37,500 nt of DNA from a bacterium ADurb.Bin212 (GCA_002070055.1 MWCM01000013.1:1-37500), one strand, 5' to 3'. Shown: positions 9,869-17,610, numbered from the stretch's first letter. The notes: generated by a model from the letters alone, not told the origin. A program made the numbers and translations.

Positions 9869-9902
9869 ACCAAAAAACCACTAAAAAAGTGGTTTTTTGG
9901 TT
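9868..9902 (+). terminator. Intrinsic terminator after the HELGH gene
   Basis: A 15-bp perfect stem (9868-9882 with 9888-9902) with a 5-base A loop. The right arm itself contains six T in a row. It overlaps the stop codon of the HELGH gene. Confidence 0.75.
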
Positions 9903-9910
9903 AGCTAAAT

Positions 9911-10110
9911 GTTTTGAGCCTTGAGGCTAAAGTACTTGAAGTGCGATTCGAATACTCGTTTCTCAAGGCCCGGATAGTAAATCCCGGGACTCGTGAAAAA
10001 TCTAAACCTGATAACGCACTCGGTATAGATTTTGGCCTTTGGACGGCTAGCTTGTCCTCGTGCCGGAAAACTTATTGTAACAAAGTTTAATGTTATGTGT
10101 CAAAGGTCAG
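9911..10110. ncRNA. Unassigned structured intergenic region, possible non-coding RNA
   Basis: About 270 bases between convergent genes with no convincing reading frame. It is locally more GC-rich than its surroundings and dense in inverted repeats: GCCTTGAG (9918-9925) with CTCAAGGC (9962-9969); CCCGG (9969-9973) with CCGGG (9984-9988); AAAATCTA (9997-10004) with TAGATTTT (10026-10033); GGAC (10041-10044) with GTCC (10054-10057); and GGCCTTTG (10034-10041) with CAAAGGTC (10101-10108, one G-U). ACTCG occurs three times. It does not match tRNA, tmRNA, SRP or RNase P landmarks that I know. The strand is undetermined. Confidence 0.35.
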
Positions 10111-10138
10111 ACTTGGGGAAAACTGGCAATAAAAGAGT

Positions 10139-10669
10139 CTAATTCCTGAGGTAGTTTTGCAAAAGATGTAGTGTTTCTTTGTCTGAGAGTATTTTTTTAA
10201 ACCAGAAAGTATATTTCTCTGGATTATCTTGGATATTTTCAGATATTTCTTCGAGATTAAGCCAACAGTGATCCGATATCTCTTCCGAATTAGGCTCTAT
10301 AACGCCATCATATTTCCCGGCAAAGATACAGTCATATTCATTTTCTATTAAGCCGTTTGGGAAGGCGGCCCTATAGATGAAGCAACCAAGCTTAACTAAT
10401 GTGCAATCGAAACCCATCTCCTCTTTTAATCTTCGATGGACCGCGACATTGTAAGTTTCTCCGGGGGCCGGATGGCTACAAACTGTATTGGTCCAAAGAC
10501 CTCCAGAGTGATACTTTTTAGGGTTTCTTTGTTGGAGCAATAGTTCATTATCTTTGTTAAAAACAAAAATTGAAAAGGCTCTATGTAGCAACCCTTTCTG
10601 GTGTGCTTCAAGCTTCTCCATTTCGCCGATCTTACGATTGTTTTTGTTAACTAATATTACTTTGTCCAT
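10139..10669 (-). CDS. idi: Isopentenyl-diphosphate delta-isomerase, type 1
   Basis: 176 aa, normal length. It converts IPP to DMAPP, the primer for polyprenyl chains. Seen: 'GLWTNTVCSHPAPGE' with the catalytic Cys64; Nudix-type helix 'AVHRRLKEEMGFD' (76-88); and 'IENEYD' (108-113), which holds the second catalytic Glu; also 'LLLQQRNPKKYHSGGLW', typical of type 1 enzymes. Cytoplasmic and metal dependent. It is the last gene of a minus-strand set with a polyprenyl synthase and YjbQ, 66 bases after the synthase. No Shine-Dalgarno is evident. No mevalonate or MEP pathway gene is visible in this window, so the source of IPP is unknown here. Confidence 0.93.
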   Translation of the reverse strand: MDKVILVNKNNRKIGEMEKLEAHQKGLLHRAFSIFVFNKDNELLLQQRNPKKYHSGGLWTNTVCSHPAPGETYNVAVHRRLKEEMGFDCTLVKLGCFIYRAAFPNGLIENEYDCIFAGKYDGVIEPNSEEISDHCWLNLEEISENIQDNPEKYTFWFKKILSDKETLHLLQNYLRN

Positions 10670-10735
10670 TGCGTCTGTTCTTTGCTATCATCAAAAAACT
10701 ATCACCGCATACTACTTATTACATATTGTTCACTG

Positions 10736-11806
10736 TTAGTATTCTCTTTTAACCATATAATCAGCGATTCTTAACAAAAAATCCTTACCCTCTTTGTTAA
10801 GTTTCATTCCTTGCATCGATTTGTAAGATCTTTTTACGAGGTCATCAGCCATCTTTTTCGATTTTTCCAGCGAACCTGTTTGAATAATTATTTTGCGGAC
10901 AATCTCTAACCCCCTAAGGCTAACTCTCTTGTTGCCCAAGTAAAGCAGGATGGTTTCTCTTTGTTTTTCTGTGCAATTCTCCAGAGCGTCTAATATTAAA
11001 AGAGTTTTTTTACCTTCTTTCAAATCGCTGGTTACAGGTTTACCAAGCTTTTCTTCGCTTCCAAACATGCCTAAAATATCATCCTGAATTTGGAAAGCGG
11101 TGCCTAGCGGGTATGAGTATTTCTCTAGGGCTTTAACTTTTTTGTCGTCCGCTCCGGCCAAAATTGCCCCAATTTTAATTGGTCCATCAAATGTGTAAGG
11201 CACAGTTTTCATTTCGTGAACTTTTATTACATCATCTATAATCACATCTTCTCTTATCTCAGATAATATGTCTAAAGCCTGGCCGTAGCCCTCGATGATG
11301 TATATTCTGTTCATCTCCAGTAGGGCCCGTTTTACAAACTCTGACTTAAAATTCCTTTCTGCCAAGATTTCGTTGCTCATTCCACAAGCGATATCTCCAG
11401 CTAAAATTCCCAAAGATGACCCAAAGCTACTACTGTTGGTTTTTCCTTTGAAGCGGTCTTCTGCTATCAGTCGGTAGCTTTCGTGAATTGTTGTGCCACC
11501 TCTTCTTAAATTATCGTTGTCCATGATATCGTCATGTATCAAGAGGTAGGTTTCGGCCATCTCCATACTCATTGCGGCAAGTAGCGCCTCTTTTTTATTT
11601 TTGCCGCCATGGGCAACGTAACTGTAAAATAAAAGAGCGGCCCGAATTCTCTTTCCGCCTCTTAGCGTTAAATCATAAATATGATCCATAAGCTCTTTAG
11701 CGTGAGGAGAAACTTTTGCCGCCTCTCTTACCTTTAGGTCTAAATATTTTTTTAGTTCCCTATCTAAAATCTTTTTGAATTTCGCAAGGTCCTCTTTGGC
11801 TCCCAT
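10736..11806 (-). CDS. Polyprenyl diphosphate synthase (probable geranylgeranyl type)
   Basis: 356 aa. It adds IPP units to an allylic diphosphate. Both aspartate-rich motifs are present: D92-D-I-M-D96 in 'LIHDDIMDNDNLRRG', and 'FQIQDDILGMFG' near residue 248, with 'RGGKRIRAAL' at 49-58 for diphosphate binding. The first motif lacks the two-residue insertion of bacterial farnesyl synthases, and Tyr87 lies five residues before it. In the known family rules this pattern favours a C20 product, as in archaeal/actinobacterial IdsA, but chain length needs assay. GAGGA precedes the ATG, two bases after the yjbQ stop. The product could feed the UbiA-like protein encoded nearby or longer carrier lipids. 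Confidence 0.9.
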   Translation of the reverse strand: MGAKEDLAKFKKILDRELKKYLDLKVREAAKVSPHAKELMDHIYDLTLRGGKRIRAALLFYSYVAHGGKNKKEALLAAMSMEMAETYLLIHDDIMDNDNLRRGGTTIHESYRLIAEDRFKGKTNSSSFGSSLGILAGDIACGMSNEILAERNFKSEFVKRALLEMNRIYIIEGYGQALDILSEIREDVIIDDVIKVHEMKTVPYTFDGPIKIGAILAGADDKKVKALEKYSYPLGTAFQIQDDILGMFGSEEKLGKPVTSDLKEGKKTLLILDALENCTEKQRETILLYLGNKRVSLRGLEIVRKIIIQTGSLEKSKKMADDLVKRSYKSMQGMKLNKEGKDFLLRIADYMVKREY

Positions 11807-11808
11807 GT

Positions 11809-12249
11809 CTAGTCCTCTAATATCTTTACTAATATTTTGCGATTATCCCTCGGCCCATCCAATTCTACCAGTCCAATGTCTTGGAATTGACCCTTGGTCA
11901 GCTTGCCATCTTCAATGTCCAGAATTATTGTTTGATTGGTCATCATCTGTCTTACGTGGCTCGGCCCATTTATATCGTCTGTTTTGCACAACCTACTTGG
12001 GTGCAGAGCACAGCGATGCTTGTATTTTGTGCCATCATCGTCAACTATCTTGGTTAACTGGTCAATAATATCCTGGCATAAATTTACCTCGGCTGATTCT
12101 TGCAAGGTTAAACCGAGGGTTGTGTGCAAAGAATAGGCGAACAAGGTGCCATTTTTAACCTTGCTATCTTTAAGCACTTTTTCGATGTCTTTGGTTATTA
12201 GAATTATCTCCGCATGCTTTTTGGTGTTGTAAGACAATACTTTTTTCAT
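11809..12249 (-). CDS. yjbQ: YjbQ/UPF0047 family protein
   Basis: 146 aa from the chosen ATG. Conserved family features: 'SLHTTLGLTLQE' near residue 40, 'YKHRCALHPSR', 'NGPSHVRQMM', and the C-terminal 'TKGQFQDIGLVELDGPRDNR' with the invariant Q-xx-x-x-E-xDGPR pattern. Members are small trimeric proteins reported to have weak thiamine-phosphate synthase activity; their physiological role is uncertain. The reading frame extends nine codons upstream to a TTG, but the ATG at 12249 has AGGA seven bases before it. It is the first gene of the isoprenoid set, with a promoter just upstream. The functional connection with the prenyl genes is unexplained. Confidence 0.88.
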   Translation of the reverse strand: MKKVLSYNTKKHAEIILITKDIEKVLKDSKVKNGTLFAYSLHTTLGLTLQESAEVNLCQDIIDQLTKIVDDDGTKYKHRCALHPSRLCKTDDINGPSHVRQMMTNQTIILDIEDGKLTKGQFQDIGLVELDGPRDNRKILVKILED

Positions 12250-12280
12250 TTTTTTATCCTGATTTATGATAAACAATCTA

Positions 12281-12309
12281 ATACTAGCACTTAATTATTG
12301 CTTTAACAA
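12281..12309 (-). promoter_or_regulatory. Promoter for yjbQ, prenyl synthase and idi
   Basis: Minus-strand TTGTTA (12304-12309), 17-base spacer, TAGTAT (12281-12286). Predicted start near 12274, about 25 bases before the ATG at 12249. Confidence 0.55.
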
Positions 12310-12322
12310 CAATTCTTTGGAT

Positions 12323-12349
12323 TTGATATTTGTGTCTAAAGCATATAAT
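12323..12349 (+). promoter_or_regulatory. Promoter for SemiSWEET, UbiA-like protein and histidine kinase
   Basis: A perfect TATAAT (12344-12349) with TTGATA (12323-12328) at a short 15-base spacer. It diverges from the yjbQ promoter. The predicted start is about 13 bases before the ATG at 12369. Confidence 0.45.
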
Positions 12350-12368
12350 ATTGTCTTATGGAGGGAGA

Positions 12369-12647
12369 ATGGATTATTTAGAATTAAGTCGCTTATTTAC
12401 GATTGTCGCGAGCATCGTAATAACTTTAGGTCTCTATAGGCAGATTGTAAAAATTTGGAAAACAAAAAGTGCGAAAGATTTCAGCTTACTCCTGATAGTT
12501 GCTTTGTTTATTAACGAAATTGCGTGGCTAAATTATGGGCTTGCTCTTGGTGAGTGGCCTATTATTTTTATTGGAGTAATCAATATACCAGCGATAGTTA
12601 TGGCATTTTATGGTTTCTTAAAGTATGGAATTAAGAAAGACATTTAA
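12369..12647 (+). CDS. SemiSWEET-type small membrane transporter (PQ-loop family)
   Basis: 92 aa with three predicted membrane helices (about 8-26, 38-57 and 63-84), the SemiSWEET size. 'GLYRQIVKIWKTKSAKDFSL' carries the PQ-loop-like turn followed by K-S-A-x-x-x-S, and 'NEIAWLNYGLALGEWPIIFI' matches the second conserved block (W-x-x-Y-G). Such proteins dimerise and let sugars diffuse through the membrane. The ATG at 12369 is preceded by GGAGGGAGA and is preferred over an upstream in-frame non-ATG start at 12330. The last 23 bases overlap the next gene. The substrate is not predictable here. Confidence 0.82.
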   Translation: MDYLELSRLFTIVASIVITLGLYRQIVKIWKTKSAKDFSLLLIVALFINEIAWLNYGLALGEWPIIFIGVINIPAIVMAFYGFLKYGIKKDI

Positions 12648-13485
12648 AAATAAGTTGTTCTTCCACATATTTAGAGGTCTTTTGACCTCTTTTGGGGCTG
12701 TTGCTGAAGCTTTGGCTTTGTCAATTTTGTTTGATATCAGGTTGACTTTCGATTTTATAATACTTGTGATATGTATTTCCGGTATCATATATTTTTATGA
12801 TTTTTTCCGTGAACTTAAGATACCTGAGGCCACAACAGATGGTGAAACAAAAAGAAAAGGCAAATACAGTCGCTACTACGCACTCCCATTGTTGCTATTT
12901 ATATTATATATTATAATTATTTCGCTATACGGTAGTACTCCAAGCATTATTTTTTCAATCTTTTTGATATTGGTCGGTGTGTTGTATGACCCGATATTTA
13001 AAAGAATTACGAAGATAATTCCAGCTTTTAAAGATTTTTATGTGGCTTTTTGCTGGTTGTTGTTACCTGTTTTTATGATAATTTATTACCAGAAAGATCT
13101 CTCCTTATTGGTTGTCGTGACACTTATATTTGTTTTTTCTAGAGATATTGTCAACGCATTTTATTGTGATATAAAAGATATTTCTAATGATAAAAATGCA
13201 CAATTGAAAACCTATGCAGTCATTAACGGGGCTTCAAATACAATATATGTTTTACAGTGGGTTAGTATTTTTTCTGTTTTGTTATTAACAATAAGCACGG
13301 TTATTGGAATACTGCCACTTTTGTCAGTATCTTTAGTAATTCCTGTGATATTAACCTCTTTATTGATGAATTATTCTCAGAAAATTCAAAAATATTCACC
13401 GTTTTTTGTAGAGATAGAGTATTATTTCTGGTATTTGTCGATAATTTTATTTGGTTTGATTTTAAAAGGACAAATTGGATTTTGA
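12625..13485 (+). CDS. UbiA-family prenyltransferase-like membrane protein
   Basis: 286 aa with eight or nine predicted membrane helices. UbiA enzymes move a prenyl chain from its diphosphate to an acceptor and use two Asp-rich motifs. The second is intact: 'DIKDISND' (D-xx-D-xxx-D), near residue 182. The first is degenerate: 'IYFYDFFRE' around residues 55-63 keeps the middle Asp, but the usual leading N-D and final D are I-Y and E. It may therefore have a different substrate or reduced activity. It starts inside the SemiSWEET gene and its end overlaps the kinase start, so three genes are translationally linked. A nearby prenyl synthase could supply its donor. The acceptor is unknown. Confidence 0.75.
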   Translation: MELRKTFKNKLFFHIFRGLLTSFGAVAEALALSILFDIRLTFDFIILVICISGIIYFYDFFRELKIPEATTDGETKRKGKYSRYYALPLLLFILYIIIISLYGSTPSIIFSIFLILVGVLYDPIFKRITKIIPAFKDFYVAFCWLLLPVFMIIYYQKDLSLLVVVTLIFVFSRDIVNAFYCDIKDISNDKNAQLKTYAVINGASNTIYVLQWVSIFSVLLLTISTVIGILPLLSVSLVIPVILTSLLMNYSQKIQKYSPFFVEIEYYFWYLSIILFGLILKGQIGF

Positions 13486-15136
13486 TTTTCTACAAAAAAT
13501 TATTTTTGTTTTCGTTGTTGCCGTTGATTTAACATTGGGCATATCAGTGTTTTTGTCTGACAAAAAAAATAAACGCAATATTTGGTTTTTTATTGTTTCG
13601 CTCTTGATTGTATTGTGGGTTTCTTCCAGTTATCTGGTATATCATCCTGTTGGAACTACTATCTCATTAACACTGGCAAGATTGAATTTTGCTTTTGTTT
13701 CTCTTTGGGTAATCTCGATATACTTTTTTATTAAGAATTTTCCCAAGCCCCAAAATAAAGCTATTGGAGTCTATGATATTCTTGTTGTTGCTACCGGTGT
13801 GTTTATCTCTTTATGTGCAGTTTTTACCGATTTAGTAATTTCGAATATTGTAATTAAAGATGGCTCAGTCAATTGGTATATGGGCCCAGCCGACTTTATG
13901 CTTTATGTGTATTCTGTGGTAATTGCAATAATGATTTTAGTCTCCCTTTATAGGAATTATCAATCATGCCTTAAGGTTGAAAAAATTAGAATAATGATGA
14001 TGCTCTGGGGGGCAATAATTGTAGCCATCTTGAACCTTCTGTTTAATATTCTAATTCCCGCCATCTGGCCTAAATTGAATATTTACTGGGTGGGCGATTA
14101 CTCTTTTGTATTCTTTTTGGGATTAACTGCTTATGCTGTTGTTAAACATCAGCTTTTTAATATTAAAGTTTTGGCAACAGAATCAGCGGTTATCGTCCTG
14201 TCTCTTTTATTGTTTGTGCAGATATTTACCTCTTCGAATTCAACCGAACAAATTGTAAAAGTACTAGTTTGGATTTTGGCGACTTATGTCGGACTATTGC
14301 TTATTCGAGGAGTTAGAATAGAGGTGCGACAGAGAGAAGAGCTTGAACATCTAACAAAAAAGCTTGAGGAGGCCAACTCTCACTTAAGGGAGCTTGATCA
14401 AATGAAAGATGACTTTTTGGGTATGGCGTCACACGAATTAAATACTCCTTTGGCTGCTATTGAGGGTTATCTGAGCATGATATTAGAGGAGGGCATGGGT
14501 GGCGAGCTGCAGCCGCAAACCAGGGAGTATTTAAACAGGATTTTTAGCTCCTCTCAAAGACTCTCGGCCATAGTTAAAGATCTGCTGAACGTATCAAGAA
14601 TTGAGTCCGGAAGGATACATTTGTTATACGCAGAAGTTCAAATCGAAGATCTGGTTAAACAAGCCGTTGCGGAGATTGACCCGAAAGTCAAAGAGAAAAA
14701 GCATACGACTTGCTTAGAGTTGCCAGCTGAGCCTCTTCCCAAAACCTGGGTTGATCCAACAAGAATTACAGAAGTTCTATTAAATCTGCTTGGTAATGCT
14801 GTTAAATATACCGACGAGAGTGGCCATATTGAAATCGGAGCAAAACAGAAGAGCAACAATATATTGATATGGGTAAAAGATAACGGTAAGGGCATACCAA
14901 AAGATCGTGCAGACAGGGTGTTTGCAAAATTTACTCAAGTTGACGTGTTAAAAGATGAGGTCAAAGGAACCGGATTGGGCATGTATATTTCCCAGAAATT
15001 TGTAGAGTTGCATAAAGGAAAAATATGGTTTGATTCAGACGGTTCTGGTAAGGGTACCACCTTTTTTGTTACACTGCCGATAACCAAAAACAAACCATAT
15101 GATCCGAACGACGGCGATGGGCCCATTTTGCACTAG
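13475..15136 (+). CDS. Membrane histidine kinase, orphan
   Basis: 553 aa. The N-terminal 270 residues hold about eight membrane helices, like the 7TM/MASE sensory regions of histidine kinases. A short coiled coil (about 285-310) leads to the DHp domain with phospho-acceptor H320 in 'ASHELNTPL' (Asn where Arg is usual). The ATPase domain shows N box 'LLGNAVKYT', G1 'VKDNGKGIP', F box 'FAKFTQVD' and G2 'KGTGLGMYIS'. No response regulator is encoded nearby. The start is TTG at 13475, overlapping the UbiA-like stop, with AAAAGGA just upstream. The signal may concern the membrane or cell envelope, judging from the membrane-only sensor and neighbours, but this is inference. Confidence 0.93.
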   Translation: MDFDFLQKIIFVFVVAVDLTLGISVFLSDKKNKRNIWFFIVSLLIVLWVSSSYLVYHPVGTTISLTLARLNFAFVSLWVISIYFFIKNFPKPQNKAIGVYDILVVATGVFISLCAVFTDLVISNIVIKDGSVNWYMGPADFMLYVYSVVIAIMILVSLYRNYQSCLKVEKIRIMMMLWGAIIVAILNLLFNILIPAIWPKLNIYWVGDYSFVFFLGLTAYAVVKHQLFNIKVLATESAVIVLSLLLFVQIFTSSNSTEQIVKVLVWILATYVGLLLIRGVRIEVRQREELEHLTKKLEEANSHLRELDQMKDDFLGMASHELNTPLAAIEGYLSMILEEGMGGELQPQTREYLNRIFSSSQRLSAIVKDLLNVSRIESGRIHLLYAEVQIEDLVKQAVAEIDPKVKEKKHTTCLELPAEPLPKTWVDPTRITEVLLNLLGNAVKYTDESGHIEIGAKQKSNNILIWVKDNGKGIPKDRADRVFAKFTQVDVLKDEVKGTGLGMYISQKFVELHKGKIWFDSDGSGKGTTFFVTLPITKNKPYDPNDGDGPILH

Positions 15137-15142
15137 CTAGTC

Positions 15143-15171
15143 TTGATTTGGGGCCAAATTAAAGATAAATT
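15143..15171 (+). promoter_or_regulatory. Promoter for the LiaF-like small protein
   Basis: TTGATT (15143-15148), 17-base spacer, TAAATT (15166-15171), about 34 bases before the ATG at 15205. A moderate match. Confidence 0.35.
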
Positions 15172-15204
15172 ATTAGATGAATAATAATTAATTCGGAGGT
15201 TCTT

Positions 15205-15399
15205 ATGTGGTTTGGTTTGGGGTTGGTTCTGGTTGGAATATTACTTCTTCTTAATAATCTCGGCATCATTAAAGGCGACACTTGGGATTATATTTGGCCT
15301 GCGGTGATAATCTTGGTTGGACTTAGCATGCTGTTCAGACGCAATGATTGTTGCGCTCCAAAGGTGAAGGTGGTTAAAGAAGATAAAAAAGAATCTTAG
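15205..15399 (+). CDS. Small two-helix membrane protein, LiaF-TM/DUF5668-like
   Basis: 64 aa. Two membrane helices (about 3-20 and 29-44) are joined by a short loop 'NLGIIKGDTWDYIWP'. That loop, with 'W.yiWPaviIlvGl', is typical of the membrane part of LiaF-like proteins. The tail is basic and contains a Cys-Cys pair (48-49). Full LiaF proteins continue into a cytoplasmic domain that controls a LiaRS-type kinase; this one stops after the membrane part. It follows the histidine kinase gene by 68 bases, so a link to the kinase is possible but unproven. GGAGG precedes the ATG. Confidence 0.7.
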   Translation: MWFGLGLVLVGILLLLNNLGIIKGDTWDYIWPAVIILVGLSMLFRRNDCCAPKVKVVKEDKKES

Positions 15400-15438
15400 T
15401 TACTAGTTAGATACCATAGATTTTAACGCTAACTTCGT

Positions 15439-16050
15439 CTACTCCATGAAGGTCATTTTTTTGTAGACTTTCCTGGTGGCTTCAACATCTCTTTTACAGT
15501 AGTCGATAATTTCGTCTCCACGTCCGGCCAAAAAGTAGTCATAGACCTTACCACCATCGATCCCCTCCTCTTTCGGCGAAGCTATGCCAAGAGCAATGCT
15601 TAATTTGTGTAGACTTGTGCCTTGTGCGCCCCACTTCTCCCATTCTTTCATGGTGTCAAATATTGGATCGGAGCGATAGCGTGCGAAATTTAAATCGCGG
15701 CTGGGGCGCACACCATTTATAATTGATCTTTTATAAATGAAGCGAAAATCAAACTCCATGATGTTGTGACCGATAAAAAGTTTTTCTTCGCGTGCCTCCT
15801 CCCAGAAATCAATCAAAATCTGTTTTTCATCACCGCTTAAAGCTTCGGCTGGTTCGTCGTCTCTGGCGTATCCGATACAAAAAATTCGACCAAATTCACC
15901 CTGAAAAGAGGTGTTGCGGTGAAATGTATCAAAATCCACCTTTAGCGCCTCACCATTTTTTTTAATTCGCATCTCTTCATAAAACTTTTTTATTAGCTGC
16001 AAATCCTTGCCGGAAGCTGGCAAAGTCTCGATATCAAAGTATAGTCTCAT
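15439..16050 (-). CDS. DEDDy-family 3'-5' exonuclease
   Basis: 203 aa, a stand-alone RNase H-fold nuclease. Exo I is 'YFDIET' (D6, E8); Exo II is 'GHNIMEFDF' near residues 94-102 with N-xxx-F-D; Exo III is 'DYCKRDVEATRKVY' near the C-terminus, where Tyr sits four residues before Asp, placing it in the DEDDy class. The four acidic residues bind two metals. It resembles the exonuclease domain of family B polymerases ('predicted PolB-like 3'-5' exonuclease'). AGGA lies seven bases before the ATG. DNA or RNA substrate is unknown. It is transcribed toward the LiaF-like gene. Confidence 0.85.
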   Translation of the reverse strand: MRLYFDIETLPASGKDLQLIKKFYEEMRIKKNGEALKVDFDTFHRNTSFQGEFGRIFCIGYARDDEPAEALSGDEKQILIDFWEEAREEKLFIGHNIMEFDFRFIYKRSIINGVRPSRDLNFARYRSDPIFDTMKEWEKWGAQGTSLHKLSIALGIASPKEEGIDGGKVYDYFLAGRGDEIIDYCKRDVEATRKVYKKMTFME

Positions 16051-16113
16051 TTTTTTCCTATGTTATTAGATTTTACTTTATTATTTTAGCACAATTTGCT
16101 TCAATAATTAGAG

Positions 16114-16119
16114 TACAAT
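16114..16119 (+). promoter_or_regulatory. -10 element for the AMMECR1 gene
   Basis: TACAAT ends 16 bases before the ATG at 16136 and 4 bases before an in-frame ATG at 16124. No clear -35. The mRNA leader would be very short. Confidence 0.4.
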
Positions 16120-16135
16120 AAAAATGGAGTTTTGC

Positions 16136-16696
16136 ATGATTGATAAAAAAAGTCAAAAATTTTTGTTAGCGCTCTCAAGGCAGACTTTAGTAGACTATTT
16201 TGTGACCGGAAAAAAAATTAAGATTGTTGATAATGAATTGCCGGAAAGAAAATTATCAGATAAAGCAGCCACATTTGTGACCTTAACTAAGGCAGGTGAA
16301 CTAAGAGGATGCGTTGGAAGTCTAAAAGCCAAAAAAGCATTATATGAGGATATTATAAACAATACGCTTCTTGCCGGTTTTGGAGATGCGCGATTTACTC
16401 CCCTAAAAGAAGAGGAGATTCCGGAGGTTAAAATTGAGATATCAATTTTGTCTGAGCCACGACCGTATACTTGTGCTAGGCAAGAGCTATTAGAAAATAT
16501 TAAAGCAAACGATCATGGGGTTATTATTCAGAAGGATTTTAACCAGGCTACTTATCTGCCACAAGTTTGGCAGGAATTGCCAGACAAAGAGCGTTTTTTA
16601 GAAACTTTGTGTCAAAAGGCTGGCCTGGAAAAGAACAGCTGGTTGGATGAAAGCACCGAACTGTTTTACTACACGGTAGAAAAATTTTCTGAATAA
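16136..16696 (+). CDS. AMMECR1-domain protein
   Basis: 186 aa covering one AMMECR1 domain. The signature 'LRGCVGSLKAKKALYEDI' lies near residues 61-78, with 'FGDARFTPLKEEEIPEVKIE' following and 'TYLPQVWQELPDKERFLETL' in the second half. The conserved Cys of R-G-C-V-G has been suggested as catalytic, but no reaction is established. An in-frame ATG exists four codons upstream (16124); I prefer 16136 because GGAG lies six bases before it. It is convergent with tsaC, leaving nine bases between the stop codons. Confidence 0.88.
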   Translation: MIDKKSQKFLLALSRQTLVDYFVTGKKIKIVDNELPERKLSDKAATFVTLTKAGELRGCVGSLKAKKALYEDIINNTLLAGFGDARFTPLKEEEIPEVKIEISILSEPRPYTCARQELLENIKANDHGVIIQKDFNQATYLPQVWQELPDKERFLETLCQKAGLEKNSWLDESTELFYYTVEKFSE

Positions 16697-16705
16697 GGTT
16701 AAAAA

Positions 16706-17281
16706 TTATAACAGTTTTAGAGCTTCTCGGTATCTGGTGCAATCAGCACCCTCTCTTATAATTGTTTTTGACTCGATATCGATTATTGTAGATGGTTTTT
16801 TTATAGGGCATTCGCCAGGATAAATATAATCTATTTCAAGTTCAACTTCACTATCTTTAACGGGGTCCTTATGGCCTGACAAATTGGCAGAAGTAGTAAT
16901 AATGGGACAATCTAACTCTGAAATTATGGCTAGAATCTCTGGGTGGTTGGGTATCCTTAGCCCCACTTTGTGGCTCCCGCCAGTAATAGCGTCAGAAACT
17001 AAGTTTGTTTTTGCCAACAGAAGAGTCACTGGACCTGGGAAAATTTGATCTAAGAACTCCTTCGGCAGATTGGAAAAGTCAGCATATTTGTTTGCCATCT
17101 CTAGACTGCTACAAGCTATGGACATGGCCTTCTGAGTGTCTCGGCCTTTTATCTCTTGTATTCTGCTAATCGATTTTGTAAACAAAATACCACAGCCTAT
17201 ACCAAAAGTTGTATCGGTGGGGTAGGCGATAATCCCGCCCCCTTTTAATATCTTAAGTGCACTCTCTTGATTCTGGTTCAT
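16706..17281 (-). CDS. tsaC: Threonylcarbamoyl-AMP synthase (YrdC/Sua5 domain)
   Basis: 191 aa. It makes threonylcarbamoyl-adenylate from Thr, bicarbonate and ATP, the first step of t6A37 tRNA modification. Seen: 'GGIIAYPTDTTFGIGC' at the N-terminus, basic loop 'KGRDTQKAMSI' that holds the nucleotide, 'FPGPVTLLLAKT', 'VGLRIPNHP' and 'PIITTSANLSG'. Length fits a single-domain TsaC without the Sua5 C-terminal extension. It is the last gene of a minus-strand set with YdjM and DUF5661, 36 bases after DUF5661. No TsaB, TsaD or TsaE gene is visible here. Confidence 0.93.
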   Translation of the reverse strand: MNQNQESALKILKGGGIIAYPTDTTFGIGCGILFTKSISRIQEIKGRDTQKAMSIACSSLEMANKYADFSNLPKEFLDQIFPGPVTLLLAKTNLVSDAITGGSHKVGLRIPNHPEILAIISELDCPIITTSANLSGHKDPVKDSEVELEIDYIYPGECPIKKPSTIIDIESKTIIREGADCTRYREALKLL

Positions 17282-17317
17282 GTGATGAGACTTAGAATGT
17301 TGAATCTAAAATGGAAA

Positions 17318-17602
17318 TCAGGAATTCTCTCGTTTCCCTTCCCAATATTTCTCACCCTCTTCCTCCATTGCTTCAAGGCGGTCATAATAATCGGGGATTT
17401 CATTTAAGTGAGCCAAGGCGATTTTTGCTGTGGTTAATGGATCGTCGTTAGAAACGTTGGTATTGGAGTCAACGCTGCCATGTTCAAGCTCAACGTCCAT
17501 CCCTCTTCTGAATTGATCTACATCCCACTCGCTCCAGTTTATACCCAATTTCTCACCAAGCTCTTTGGCTTGTTCGTTGCTGAAGTGTGATTTTGCACTC
17601 AT
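17318..17602 (-). CDS. DUF5661 family protein
   Basis: 94 aa, soluble and acidic. It matches my recollection of DUF5661: N-terminal 'FSNEQAKELGEKLGI', then 'QFRRGMDVELEHGS' and 'TTAKIALAHLNEIPDYYDRL', ending in an acidic 'EAMEEEGEKYW'. Several His and Glu residues (ELEHG, AHLNE) could bind metal, but no activity is known. GGAG stands seven bases before the ATG and the upstream ydjM stop codon lies directly before it, so the two genes are coupled. Confidence 0.72.
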   Translation of the reverse strand: MSAKSHFSNEQAKELGEKLGINWSEWDVDQFRRGMDVELEHGSVDSNTNVSNDDPLTTAKIALAHLNEIPDYYDRLEAMEEEGEKYWEGKRENS

Positions 17603-17610
17603 ATTTCTCC

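Noticed and set aside
9941-9969. A T-loop-like ATTCGAAT suggesting a tRNA or tmRNA
   Set aside because: The flanking bases do not form a 5-bp T stem, and no acceptor or anticodon arm of the right length is present on either strand.
12625-13485. Assignment of the UbiA-like protein as archaeal-type geranylgeranylglyceryl phosphate prenyltransferase
   Set aside because: A nearby C20-type synthase makes it tempting, but the first motif is degenerate and no glycerol-1-phosphate gene is seen. Substrate left open.
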